From Sporomusaceae bacterium UBA7701 (GTDB taxonomy: Bacteria; Bacillota; Negativicutes; Sporomusales; UBA7701), in contig DLGF01000014.1 of the NCBI GenBank assembly GCA_002482545.1, forward strand, positions 393,268 to 457,267: DNA of 64,000 nucleotides, in the 5' to 3' direction. Position numbers and translations under genes: made by a program. The notes under the pieces were generated by a model. It made no database searches. It saw nothing but the letters and a program-made list of their open reading frames with translations, and had not been told where the DNA came from. This document shows positions 51,971 to 60,654 of this stretch, piece after piece. Positions within the stretch are counted from its first letter, which is position 1. Every line of letters starts with the position of its first letter.

Positions 51971-52053
51971 TTCAATAACCTCCCTGCATTGAAGATGGGC
52001 AAGGATAAGATGGAAGGGAGCCACCGCCACCATAGCGGCGGCTCCCTTCACTC

Positions 52054-52965
52054 CTATTTTTTGCTTAGGTCCAGGTTGAGGATCTTGGCGGTGTCGCGGA
52101 TGACGTTGTAGGTCGCGTCTTGCACAACCTCGTAGCTCTCGACATTTCCCCCGTAAGCCTTGAGCGCCGCCTTGTCCTCCTTGGCCACGTTCATGAAGGC
52201 GTCCTTCAGCTTATTCTTGAGGTCGTCAGGCAGATCTTTGCGCCAGGCCCAGGGCGAACCGGGAATGGGCTCGGACTGGTAAATAACCTTGATATCCTGG
52301 TCGGTGACGAGTCCCTTGGCTTTCATATTTCCCAGGGTGATGTCATCCATGGAGGCGGCGTCCACCTTGCGGTTTTTTACCGCCAGCGCCGCCGCGTCGT
52401 GACCCCCGGCATACATTACACTTTTGAAATCCTTATCGGGATCGATGTTGTTTTTTTTGTAGAAGGAGCGGGGAATGAGATTGCCGGAAGTGGAGGCCGG
52501 ATCGACAAAGGCATAGGTGTGGCCTTTTACATCCTCGAGTTTATTGAGGCCGCTGTCCGGGTGTGTAATGACGAGACTCCGGTAAGAGGTGCCGGACCCT
52601 GCCCGGTTTTCAATGGCGAACGCCTCGGCATTGGCCTTGTCTGCCGCCAGAATGTAGGAAAAGGGCCCAAACATCGCAATATCCAATTTTCCTGACCGCA
52701 TGGCTTCAATTACGCCGGAATAGTCTGTAGCCACAAATATCTCCACTGGAAGCCCGGTCTTTTTCTCCAGATATTTAGCCAGGGGTGTGTAGTTTTCACG
52801 GGTTTTTTGGGCATCCTCGGCCGGAATGGCGCCGATGCGCAATACTTTGATTTCCTGTCCGGCGGGTTTTGCCGTCTGGGTCGATCCTCCACAGCCGCTA
52901 AGCATCAGCGCTGCAAGGAGTATGGCCACACCTACAAACGGGACGATTCTGAACCAACCTTTCAT
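52054..52965 (-). CDS. phnD: Phosphonate-binding lipoprotein PhnD
   Basis: 303 residues. Lipoprotein signal with LSGC (Cys about 25), then LRIGAIPAEDAQKTRENYTPLAKYLEKKTGLPVEIFVATDYSGVIEAMRSGKLDIAMFGPFSYILA, the PhnD family core, and YKSLVITHPDSG-like loops (TSYRSLVITHPDSGLNKLEDVKG). It captures phosphonate for PhnCE. GGGAGG before the ATG. Confidence 0.94.
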   Translation of the reverse strand: MKGWFRIVPFVGVAILLAALMLSGCGGSTQTAKPAGQEIKVLRIGAIPAEDAQKTRENYTPLAKYLEKKTGLPVEIFVATDYSGVIEAMRSGKLDIAMFGPFSYILAADKANAEAFAIENRAGSGTSYRSLVITHPDSGLNKLEDVKGHTYAFVDPASTSGNLIPRSFYKKNNIDPDKDFKSVMYAGGHDAAALAVKNRKVDAASMDDITLGNMKAKGLVTDQDIKVIYQSEPIPGSPWAWRKDLPDDLKNKLKDAFMNVAKEDKAALKAYGGNVESYEVVQDATYNVIRDTAKILNLDLSKK

Positions 52966-52989
52966 ACAAGAGCCTCCCTCATTTTTTGA

Positions 52990-53715
52990 TTACCAATCAA
53001 TACTCAGCTTGGCAAGGTCGCCGCGATAACAGGCTACATTATATTGAATCAGGACTCCGTCCTGGGTTTTTAGCAGATTTTCCACCTTCAGCACCGGAAG
53101 ATTGCCCGGGATATCCAGGGCTGCGGCTTCTTCCTGGCTGGGGAATGAAGCCCTGAGCTGCGTATTGACCCGCTGAGCGACGATGCCATACTGGTCAAGC
53201 AGGGCGGATAGCGAACAAAAGTCCTGGAGATGGCCTTCCAATCCCGGTAAGTACTTTGCCGGAAGAAAAACTTTTGACAGCAGAAAAGGCTGCTTATTAA
53301 TCGACCGCAAAATGTCGAGCTCGTAAACCCGCTCTCCGGCGCCTAGAGCCAGCGCTTGAGCTACCTGGACCGGGGCCGTGATCTCCGCCCATTTGCACAG
53401 TTTGCTGTCGGGGTTTTTGCCGGCCTGGCGGATATTTTCCGTAAACCGGTTCCTGAGTGAAAGGCGGTAATCGACAAGATCGATTGGCGGCTTGGCGACA
53501 AAAGTGCCCCGCCCTTTCATTTTATAAAGAACACCCCGTTTGCAAAGCTCGCCGATGGCCTGACGCACCGTGTGCCGATTTACTCTGTATGAACTGCTCA
53601 TCTCCTGCTCGGAAGGTATTTGCTGCCCTTCCTTCAACATGCCTGCGCTGATCTGGTTCTCTACGATTTCCATCAGCTGGCAATAATACGGAATGCTGCT
53701 TTTACGATCAATCAC
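52990..53715 (-). CDS. phnF: GntR/HutC-type regulator of the phn operon
   Basis: 241 residues: N-terminal GntR helix-turn-helix (IPYYCQLMEIVENQISAGMLKEGQQIPSEQEMSSSYRVNRHTVRQAIGELCKRGVLYKMKGRGTFVA) and a C-terminal UTRA domain (LDILRSINKQPFLLSKVFLPAKYLPGLEGHL ... VLKVENLLKTQDGVLIQYNVACYRGD). First gene of the operon; a palindromic TGTCTAGACA lies 27 bases upstream. PhnF is by position and family; the effector is unknown. Confidence 0.88.
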   Translation of the reverse strand: MIDRKSSIPYYCQLMEIVENQISAGMLKEGQQIPSEQEMSSSYRVNRHTVRQAIGELCKRGVLYKMKGRGTFVAKPPIDLVDYRLSLRNRFTENIRQAGKNPDSKLCKWAEITAPVQVAQALALGAGERVYELDILRSINKQPFLLSKVFLPAKYLPGLEGHLQDFCSLSALLDQYGIVAQRVNTQLRASFPSQEEAAALDIPGNLPVLKVENLLKTQDGVLIQYNVACYRGDLAKLSIDW

Positions 53716-53741
53716 CGTTGGTTCCCCCCGCGCGCTCCAGA

Positions 53742-53751
53742 TGTCTAGACA
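53742..53751 (-). promoter_or_regulatory. Palindromic GntR/HutC-type operator upstream of phnF
   Basis: TGTCTAGACA, a perfect 10-base palindrome matching the core of HutC-subfamily operators. It lies just downstream of the TATTAT -10, at the expected start of transcription, so bound PhnF would block its own operon. Confidence 0.65.
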
Positions 53752-53767
53752 AGACCCCTATAATACG

Positions 53768-53794
53768 GGTGCCGCTCTCAAAGAGAGCGGCACC
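53768..53794. terminator. 12-bp hairpin upstream of phnF
   Basis: GGTGCCGCTCTC and GAGAGCGGCACC with an AAA loop. Only a weak T-rich tail follows on the plus strand (TATTTAG). It lies upstream of the phnF -10 and may insulate the operon. Confidence 0.5.
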
Positions 53795-54052
53795 TATTTA
53801 GGGTTATAGGAAGAGGAATTGGTCTGGCATCTTTATTATGGCATAGCCCAATCGGCATTGTGTTAAGCACTTGTTAAGATTGGGTAAAACCGGAAAAAGC
53901 CGATGATCCCCGTTCCCCGATTCGCTTGGTTTATCGGTTATGGAGCCTGTGGTAACCGTACAATAGCTTTGCCCAAACAAATAAGGGCAACCTCCGAGTG
54001 TCAGGATCGGAATTGCGAAAAACCAATCCCAATCACCCAAGGAGGCGCCCTT

Positions 54053-54160
54053 ATGCGCAACTTTCTATACTTGAAGAATCGGACTCAAAGGATCAACCGA
54101 GAAAACGACCCGTGTGGAAGAACCCCCGCCAAGCCGCTGAATGCCGGAGCGGACAACTAA
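54053..54160 (+). CDS. Small protein, 35 residues, behind a structured leader
   Basis: MRNFLYLKNRTQRINRENDP at the start and CGRTPAKPLNAGADN at the end. AGGAGG lies seven bases before the ATG, an ideal placement. The chain is basic, Asn/Arg-rich and has one Cys. It lies antisense-adjacent to the ABC permease end at 54192. No family is recognised; it could be a leader peptide, a peptide precursor or a chance ORF with a good ribosome site. Confidence 0.42.
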   Translation: MRNFLYLKNRTQRINRENDPCGRTPAKPLNAGADN

Positions 54161-54191
54161 TCAACGCCTGCCGCTAGGAAAAAGCAGTGAA

Positions 54192-54950
54192 TCAGTTATT
54201 GATTGTCCAATGCAAAATTCGATGTTTGATCATATCGAAGATATACATGATCAAAACCAGAACCGAAGCTGTAAACAAAAAGCCCAGCATTACCACGTCG
54301 AATTTGGCGAAATCGGAATAGTACTGGACAAAATAAGCCATGCCGGAGGTCGCGCCGAACATTTCGGCAACAGCCAGCATCATAAAGGATAAGGTTAAGG
54401 CGATGGAGCAACCAACCAAAATGCTGGGAGAAGCCGCCGGCAAGATAATCCTGAAAAGCTTCTCCATTTTAGGCAATTCCAGGGTTGACGCCGTTTCCAG
54501 ATAGCGTTTGTCAATACTCATGACGGCACCGATCGTCGTCCCCAGAATCACCCAGAAGGCAGCCAACCAGATCAGAAAGATGGACGCAGCCTTGAAACTC
54601 GGAAACAGATTGATGGCGTACGGCGTAAGAAGCGGCACCGGAATAGCGCTGAAAGCATTGATATAGGGTGTCACGTTTTTGCGTATGCCGCTTTTCAAAC
54701 CGATCAAGGTGCCAAGCGCAATCCCGCAGATAGCGGCCAAAACATAAGCAGTCGTCAGCAGAAGCAGTGAACTCTTCAAACCGGTGAACAGCTGGTCGCT
54801 ATACTTGGGAAACAGGATTACGACATCAAAGATGCTCGGAAAAAGAAAAGGGGATAAAACGCCAAACACATCGGTCAGCAAGATATAGCCAATCAAAACG
54901 AAACTACCTATGGCAATAACGCCCCAATAGCTTTTGAGAAAATTCCCCAT
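54192..54950 (-). CDS. ABC transporter permease, NitT/TauT type
   Basis: 252 residues, six membrane segments. The permease loop reads YLETASTLELPKMEKLFRIILPAASPSILVGCSIALTLSFMMLAVAEMFG, typical of the nitrate/sulfonate/bicarbonate group (SsuC/TauC). Third gene of the importer, 44 bases after the binding protein. Substrate unknown; the neighbouring corrinoid methyltransferases suggest a methylated compound. Confidence 0.87.
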   Translation of the reverse strand: MGNFLKSYWGVIAIGSFVLIGYILLTDVFGVLSPFLFPSIFDVVILFPKYSDQLFTGLKSSLLLLTTAYVLAAICGIALGTLIGLKSGIRKNVTPYINAFSAIPVPLLTPYAINLFPSFKAASIFLIWLAAFWVILGTTIGAVMSIDKRYLETASTLELPKMEKLFRIILPAASPSILVGCSIALTLSFMMLAVAEMFGATSGMAYFVQYYSDFAKFDVVMLGFLFTASVLVLIMYIFDMIKHRILHWTINN

Positions 54951-54994
54951 TGAAATACCTCTTTTTTCAAACTTTTGCAGAAAAACAAATCACC

Positions 54995-56065
54995 CTAGGA
55001 GTTGTTTGCGTTGAATTGAACCAGCTTATCTTTGAAAAATTGGCTGTTGGGATAGTCTTTAATCAAAGATTCCAAAGCTTTTTTGTAAATAGCGGTGTTG
55101 ATATGATCTTCAATTTTAACTTCGTTGTCGGAAAGATAGCCGAATTTGCCCATCTTGTTCCACATCCTGACCACGCTATTTTTGTACGGGTCGGTATCGT
55201 ATTTCATATGCGGACTCTTGACAAAGCTCGTGATGGTAGGTTTGTCGAGGTCGAGGTTTTTGGCAACCAGGTCAACAACTTCGTCCATATTGCCCTGCAT
55301 GGCTTCTTCAGCCCGCAGGTAGGCCCGGAGCAACCGATAAAGCGCTTCCTGATTTTTCGGGTCTTTCAGCCACTTGCCGGTAGCAATCATCCGGCAGCAG
55401 GAATGGTCGTGCCAATATTCATCAGGCCACATTTTTACTTCCAGGCCCAGGTCGGCGGCTTGCAATTCATAACCGGTCGCGGTCGCGCCAAAGTCAACTT
55501 CGCCGCTGGCTATAGCCTGCAAAACCTCCTGGTTTTTCTTATATTCAATAAAAGTTACGTCGTTCAGGAGACCGGCATCGTGCAATATGCCTTTTAACAC
55601 GATATCAGGCGTGCCGCCGCGGGTAATGCCGATTTTTTTGCCGCGGAAACTTTCCAGGCCCTTCCACTCGGTTTCAGGCTTGCCAAAGCAAGGTGTTTCG
55701 CCGATGATCATATAGCCGCCGAACATGGTGAAATCTTGTCCCTTGGCGATTTGAATGAGCGGACCGCCGGTGCCGTAGGTCGAGATTACATCGACCTTGC
55801 CGCCGGCCAGAGCGGTGAAAGCATCCGTACCGTTGTTGATATATACCATATCTACATCGACGCCTTCTTCTGCCAAGAAGTTGTGCGCTTTAGCCATGTA
55901 TTGAAAAACCTGGCCGGAGTTGTTCTGCGCGGCAACGGTAACTTTCAAAACATCGGATTTGGCATTGGTGCCGACAGCGCCGTTAGTAGCCGTATTGGAA
56001 CCGCAGCCTGCAAGGGCAAGCAACGCAACTAAACAAAAAGCAATTGAAAATAATCGTTTTCTCAT
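54995..56065 (-). CDS. ABC transporter substrate-binding lipoprotein, NitT/TauT type
   Basis: 356 residues. Lipoprotein signal MRKRLFSIAFCLVALLALAGC (Cys 21). Core: LKVTVAAQNNSGQVFQYMAKAHNFLAEEGVDVDMVYINNGTDAFTALAGGKVDVISTYGTGGPLIQIAKGQDFTMFGG, then EWKGLESFRGKKIGITRGGTPDIVLKGIL. A HDHSCCRM segment in the second half (Cys-Cys next to His) is unusual and might contact a ligand or metal. AlkT/aromatic-sulfonate type ligands are usual for the family; the ligand here is unknown. Confidence 0.86.
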   Translation of the reverse strand: MRKRLFSIAFCLVALLALAGCGSNTATNGAVGTNAKSDVLKVTVAAQNNSGQVFQYMAKAHNFLAEEGVDVDMVYINNGTDAFTALAGGKVDVISTYGTGGPLIQIAKGQDFTMFGGYMIIGETPCFGKPETEWKGLESFRGKKIGITRGGTPDIVLKGILHDAGLLNDVTFIEYKKNQEVLQAIASGEVDFGATATGYELQAADLGLEVKMWPDEYWHDHSCCRMIATGKWLKDPKNQEALYRLLRAYLRAEEAMQGNMDEVVDLVAKNLDLDKPTITSFVKSPHMKYDTDPYKNSVVRMWNKMGKFGYLSDNEVKIEDHINTAIYKKALESLIKDYPNSQFFKDKLVQFNANNS

Positions 56066-56067
56066 TA

Positions 56068-56919
56068 TTACACAGCCTTCTTTCTTTTGAAAAATGATGT
56101 TTTCCCAGGATCGCCATTCGCCTTTTCTTCCTTCAGGCGCGATGCTCTTTCATTAATTTCATCATTGATGATCTTCGTCAGATGATTGCGCAAATCCAAT
56201 ATCGCGGGATCGGTGAACAGGGTTTCCCGCCTGGGCTTTGTTGCTTCCGTAAACGAGTGGGTATAAATGATTTTGCTCGGCGCCTGCCCCAAAACCAGAA
56301 TATCCGTCGCCAGCAGCAACGCCTCTTCCACACTGTGGGTCACAAAAAAGATGGTCTTGCGGTTTTCCTTGCCATTTTCCCACAACTCCAAGACGGTATC
56401 CTGCAGCAAGGCTTTGGTGACGGCGTCCAAAGCGCCAAAAGGCTCGTCCATCAAGAGCAGCGGGGCATCCAGGGCAAATGCGCGGGCGGTTGCGAACCGC
56501 TGACGCTGGCCGCCGGAAAGGTTCATGGGATATTTGTCGTAAAGGTCTTCGTCCAAGCCCAGATTGCGCACCCATTCCAAGGCCTTCGCTTTTCGTTGGT
56601 GTTTGTCCCAATCCCGGTACTTTTGCTTCAGGGCAATCTCGATGTTGTCGCCCGCCGTCATCCACGGGAACAAGCCATAATCCTGAAACACCATGGCTCT
56701 ATCCAGGCTCGGCCCGTCAACAGGCCTGCCGCCGACTAACAGTTCTTGGGGACTTGACTTTTCCAAACCGCCGATCAATCGCAAAAGCGTACTTTTGCCA
56801 CAACCGGATTGTCCCAAAAGGCAAACAAAGTCGCCGGCTTTGACCTTATAGTCCACGCCGCTCAAAACCAGCTCCTTGTCATAGCCAAACTGCAAGTTGT
56901 TCATTGATACATCTAGCAT
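56068..56919 (-). CDS. ABC transporter ATPase, NitT/TauT type
   Basis: 283 residues: VCLLGQSGCGKSTLLRLIGGLEKSSPQELLVGGRPVDGPSLDRAMVFQDYGLFPWMTAGDNIEIAL, NLSGGQRQRFATARAFALDAPLLLMDEPFGALDAVTKALLQDTVLELWE, FFVTHSVEEALLLATDILVLG. These are the SsuB/TauB features. It begins inside the end of a decayed-looking frame (ATGCTAG overlap) and leads the importer operon. Confidence 0.9.
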   Translation of the reverse strand: MLDVSMNNLQFGYDKELVLSGVDYKVKAGDFVCLLGQSGCGKSTLLRLIGGLEKSSPQELLVGGRPVDGPSLDRAMVFQDYGLFPWMTAGDNIEIALKQKYRDWDKHQRKAKALEWVRNLGLDEDLYDKYPMNLSGGQRQRFATARAFALDAPLLLMDEPFGALDAVTKALLQDTVLELWENGKENRKTIFFVTHSVEEALLLATDILVLGQAPSKIIYTHSFTEATKPRRETLFTDPAILDLRNHLTKIINDEINERASRLKEEKANGDPGKTSFFKRKKAV

Positions 56920-57300
56920 ATTAGACCGTCTTCCTTCCTGTGATTGCGCTTTCCTTGCAGGTCATTGATAAGCCTGGCGGGCATGACATCCGCCTCGTCC
57001 GGTTCGGAAAAGCTCTCCCGGAACATTCGCAGCTTGAAATTCCGCCTGCAGAAAAAAATCCATGACCTCAGCTAACCGGCTATCGCCAAAATATACCTTT
57101 TCATTTTCAACTATGGCGAAAGCCGGTTCATTATCTTGAGCAGCCCGCCGCCGCAGATGCCTGCCGGGAATCCCGCCGGGCCGACAATACAACTGAAAGC
57201 TCCCGGGTCAATGATAAACCGTCGACGCTGGGAGCCCTTGATCGCCGCAAGATAAATTCGCTTGCTGAAATAGCAGTGCCATACACCGATATAATCACCT
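56902..57300 (-). pseudogene. Possible decayed gene between methyltransferase and ABC operons
   Basis: Three protein-like fragments in different frames follow one another on the minus strand: FIIDPGAFSCIVGPAGFPAG (about 57160-57230), EPAFAIVENEKVYFGDSRLA (about 57060-57130) and SFSEPDEADVMPARLINDLQ (about 56940-57020), the last ending at a TAG that overlaps the ATPase ATG. An AT-rich promoter-like stretch and AGAGAGGTG precede them. This pattern suggests a frameshifted gene. The original family is not identified. Confidence 0.3.
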
Positions 57301-57453
57301 CTCTTTATAAAGTATTTTATTATTATACATTTTATCTATATATCTTGCCGCTCGACCCCCATTCAGCGGTTGCCGCCCACGGTCATTCGCCCGCGGGGAG
57401 CACCCATGATCTCACATATAATCCTGATAGCTCAGGATGAAGAGAAAGTTCTT

Positions 57454-58530
57454 TTAAAGGCCGGCCCCGACTTCGGCCAATTTGCCGTTGGTGACAGGGT
57501 AACCGATGGCTCGAACGGTGTCCAGCATGGCGTGAATGTTCGCAAACGGCACTTCGGTCGGCAGACTGCAACCGGAAGAAACGATGTAACCCTTGGGGCT
57601 GTCAAAAGTTTTCCCGACGCAATCAAGGACAGCCTGTTTAACATCGGCAACCGAGCCCTGCAGCATGACAGCCGACGGATCGACATTTCCCGTCAGCCTA
57701 ATCCGGCCTCCCACCGCCTCCTTGGCGGCCGCCATATCGATGACATTATCAAGGCTAAGGCAAGCTGCGCCCGTATCGGCCATGTCCTGCCAAATCTTGT
57801 TCGTCTTGCCGCAGATATGCAGCGTAGCCGATTTTCCGCGGGAATTGATATATCCGATGAGCTTTTGGAGGTAGGGAAAGGCAAATTCTTTGAATTGCCT
57901 GGGACTTATGATGGTGGAAGACGCCACCGGATCGCTTAAGGTTACGCCGCAACCGGTGTCCAGAATGGCCTCCGCCCACGTCAGGTTCGCTTCCAACGCA
58001 ATCCGGCATAGTTTATGCGCCGTTTGCGGATCTCTCAGCATCAGCTTGGTCAATTGTTCGGCGCCGATCAAAAAGGAAGCGGTAGTAAACGGACAGGTAA
58101 TCGAACCAACTACGCCTACTTCTTTTCCCACTTCCGCCAGGGTAATCTCCATTGCTTTCAGGAACTCCGGCAGCTGACCGTCTTTATAAGGGTCGGGGGG
58201 CTGTAATTGATCGATATCGGCAATATTGTCGATGGCCGGGCTTTCCAAATGGGCGGTTTCATCCATCGGATAGATTACTTTGGCCCCCATGGCCTCGGCC
58301 TGCACGTATAAATCGGTAAAAATTCGCACAACGTCGTACTTAAATAACCGATAGGCTTCTATTTGCGCCTTGGCGATCAGGGCGCCGTTATTTTTGAACT
58401 GCGAGATTTTGGCCCCGATAACCCTGGCCGCCCCGTTTCCGACCGACGGAATACAAAGAAGCCTGTCCACGGTTCCGCCTTTATTGTACGCAGCCATTCT
58501 TTCCAGCGGAGTCATCTGATCTGTTAACAC
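57454..58530 (-). CDS. Zinc-type methyltransferase, uroporphyrinogen decarboxylase fold (MtaA/MtbA group), copy 2
   Basis: About 358 residues. VDRLLCIPSVGNGAARVIG at the N-terminus; the metal motif HIC in SATLHICGKTNKIWQDMADTGAACLSLDNVIDM; and the third ligand Cys near SSGCSLPTEVPFANIHAML. HxC plus a distant Cys is the zinc site of corrinoid:coenzyme M or THF methyltransferases of this fold. GTG at 58530 lies eight bases after GGAGG; the frame can extend to 58539. Third gene of the corrinoid operon. Confidence 0.85.
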   Translation of the reverse strand: MLTDQMTPLERMAAYNKGGTVDRLLCIPSVGNGAARVIGAKISQFKNNGALIAKAQIEAYRLFKYDVVRIFTDLYVQAEAMGAKVIYPMDETAHLESPAIDNIADIDQLQPPDPYKDGQLPEFLKAMEITLAEVGKEVGVVGSITCPFTTASFLIGAEQLTKLMLRDPQTAHKLCRIALEANLTWAEAILDTGCGVTLSDPVASSTIISPRQFKEFAFPYLQKLIGYINSRGKSATLHICGKTNKIWQDMADTGAACLSLDNVIDMAAAKEAVGGRIRLTGNVDPSAVMLQGSVADVKQAVLDCVGKTFDSPKGYIVSSGCSLPTEVPFANIHAMLDTVRAIGYPVTNGKLAEVGAGL

Positions 58531-58559
58531 GCGTCGCACCTCCGATCACAGTTTGAAAC

Positions 58560-59600
58560 TCACTTTTCTTGCTTTACCGCCCGAGTCATCGCCCGGATCA
58601 TGTTTATGGGAGTCGCCGTACTGAGGCCGCAAGCAGGCGAAATAATATCCACGCCCTCTTCCACCAGCTTTTGGGCCGTCAGCGCCACCTTGTCGGCCGG
58701 ACCGTCCTGGAGTAAATAAGTACTGATATTGCCCATGGTTATAAGCTCAGGGAAGTCGTTTTTCAGCTTTGGCAGATTAACCACCGCGTCAACGCTTACC
58801 GCATCGGCCTTGAGCTCGGGGATCAGCCTGCGGACACTGTTCATGCGGCCGCAGATATGCAAAATCACCTTTGTGCTCCGATTGTGGACGGCGTTGATTA
58901 CTTCATTGAGATAGCGGACGGCGTACTCCTCAAACATCGCCGGTCCCAGAATCTCTCCGGTGGAAGTCGGGTCGGCGATCGCGATAATGGTGGCTCCATG
59001 TTCGATCATGGCCCCGGCCAAAGCGGCCTGAAACTTGCTGACATAGCTTAACACCCGGTGCGCGTTGGCCGGGTCCTTGCGCAGTCCCTTAAGCATTGCC
59101 ACCGGGTCGACCAAAGACGCTGCCAGGCTCACCGGCCCGCAAATATTGCCGATCACCGGCACCTCCGGATAAGCCTCGGCGGACTGCCGAATGGCATCAA
59201 GCACGGTTTGCACCCGGCCGCCGCCCAGCATAGCCGTTGTATCCCGTTCTTCCACGGCAGCCAGTTCGCCGTATCGTTCACCGACAACTTTAGGTTCACA
59301 GGCTAAAGAGCCATAGGATACTTCACTGCCGAGCACTTCCGCTTCGACGGTCATGCAAAAAGGAAAGCCGATATTTTCAAAACCCGTATAAGTATGAACG
59401 GCAGCGGCCAGCTTGGCCATCAGCGCGCTGTCGGCATGGGCTTCCGGCCATTTATAGCCGGTGTTGTTCATAATCTCGACAATGGCCGCATTCATCATGC
59501 CGCCGGGGCAGATAACCGGCGGTCTGTCGACCTGCTGCCCGGCCAGCGCCTTTAACAGTCGTTCCCTGGGAGTCAAGCTATAGCCCTTCTTTCCTCGCAT
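58560..59600 (-). CDS. Zinc-type methyltransferase, uroporphyrinogen decarboxylase fold (MtaA/MtbA group), copy 1
   Basis: 346 residues: YSLTPRERLLKALAGQQVDRPPVICPGGMMNAAIVEIMNNTGYKWPEAHADSALMAKLAAAVH is the usual start of this group; zinc ligands HIC in VILHICGRMNSVRRLIPELKADAVSVDAVVNL and Cys in VDIISPACGLSTATPINMIRAM. It starts two bases after the corrinoid protein stop. It probably transfers the methyl group from the corrinoid protein to tetrahydrofolate or another acceptor. Direction and substrate are inference. Confidence 0.87.
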   Translation of the reverse strand: MRGKKGYSLTPRERLLKALAGQQVDRPPVICPGGMMNAAIVEIMNNTGYKWPEAHADSALMAKLAAAVHTYTGFENIGFPFCMTVEAEVLGSEVSYGSLACEPKVVGERYGELAAVEERDTTAMLGGGRVQTVLDAIRQSAEAYPEVPVIGNICGPVSLAASLVDPVAMLKGLRKDPANAHRVLSYVSKFQAALAGAMIEHGATIIAIADPTSTGEILGPAMFEEYAVRYLNEVINAVHNRSTKVILHICGRMNSVRRLIPELKADAVSVDAVVNLPKLKNDFPELITMGNISTYLLQDGPADKVALTAQKLVEEGVDIISPACGLSTATPINMIRAMTRAVKQEK

Positions 59601-59602
59601 TG

Positions 59603-60247
59603 CTAAAGCAATTCTTTCGCTACCCGCACCGCTTCGGTAGCGTTGGCCGCGTAGCCGTCCGCCCCGATCCGTCTGGCAAACGCCGCCGACACCGGCCCGC
59701 CGCCGACAATTACTTTAAACAGGTCTCGTATGCTTTCAGCCTCCAACAGCCGGATGACCTGCGCCATTCCCTCCATGGTAGTGCTCATCAGCGTGGCCAT
59801 GGCTATCATCTGGGCCTGTTCAGCCTTAGCTGCGGCAACAAACTTCTGCGGCGGGACATCCCGTCCCAGGTCGATCAACTGATAACCGGTCGTTTCGAGC
59901 ATCATTTTCACGATGTTTTTACCGATATCATGCGTATCGCCCTCGATAACGCCGATCACAATTTTTCCCTTATTCTCACCGTTGGTCTTCAGGTGCGGCT
60001 TCAGAACCTCCAGCCCGGCGTACATGGCCTCGGCGCACAATAGCAGCTCGGGAATAAAGTATTCCTCTTCTTCGTACAGCACCCCGACTCTGGCCATCCC
60101 GTCCGACAACCCCTTATCGATCGCCTCGAAGGCGTCGATCCCCCGCTCAATCACCGCGGCCGCCAAAGCGGCCGCTTTTTCTTCGTCCATATCCACTACG
60201 GCGTCCGATAGCTGTTGAAAATACTCCTCTTTTTGCCCGCCCACCAT
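59603..60247 (-). CDS. Corrinoid (B12-binding) methyl carrier protein
   Basis: 214 residues, MtaC/MtbC/MttC type. An N-terminal four-helix cap (EEYFQQLSDAVVDMDEEKAAALAAAVIERGIDAFEAIDKGLSDGMARVGVLYEEEEYFIPELLLCAEAMYAGLEVLKPHL) and the B12 motif DTHDIGKNIV (lower-axial His in DxHxxG), then LIDLGRDVPPQKFV and VIVGGGPVSAAFARRIGADGYAANATEAV. AAAGGAGG precedes the ATG. First gene of the operon. It carries the methyl group on cobalt between the two methyltransferases. Confidence 0.93.
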   Translation of the reverse strand: MVGGQKEEYFQQLSDAVVDMDEEKAAALAAAVIERGIDAFEAIDKGLSDGMARVGVLYEEEEYFIPELLLCAEAMYAGLEVLKPHLKTNGENKGKIVIGVIEGDTHDIGKNIVKMMLETTGYQLIDLGRDVPPQKFVAAAKAEQAQMIAMATLMSTTMEGMAQVIRLLEAESIRDLFKVIVGGGPVSAAFARRIGADGYAANATEAVRVAKELL

Positions 60248-60654
60248 GAATCCTCCTTTAACAAACTCTATCGCTAAAGAAAAAAACGGTTATATACTGT
60301 TTTCCCGCTTTTATCCGCTAAACATAGATTGTATATTTATTAGATAATGATTAATTATATATTAATTTAGTTATTCCTTCAAATAATGCTTCAGTATAAT
60401 GGCGCAAGCTATAAAAATAAATTACGCTAAATCGACAAATAACTACAGGGCGATTCCAACTTTGTCTTTATTTATTTAATGGCAAGCGGCTCTTTTTATA
60501 GATTTCGCAGGTTTTCTTTATTTAAAATATTTATGTCGCTATAAATTTGTTTAAACCGTTGGCGATCGTATCCTTATTCTACCAAAGAGAGTTTTCACGT
60601 TCTCCTCACCGCTGAAGAATCCTTTGTACCCACGGCTAATGTCGTTTTTCTCAT

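Larger units (their letters stand above)
53716..54052. other. phnF promoter region and structured leader of a small plus-strand ORF
   Basis: 337 bases. On the left, the phnF operator (53742-53751), its -10 (TATTAT, 53760-53765) and a 12-bp hairpin (53768-53794). Further right, three small hairpins (around 53936-53959, 53968-53991 and 54004-54031) precede the small ORF at 54053. No other gene. Confidence 0.5.

Noticed and set aside
53870..54050. Possible known riboswitch before the 35-residue ORF
   Set aside because: I compared it by eye with the conserved cores of THF, TPP, c-di-GMP and Moco classes and saw no match; kept only as a folded leader.
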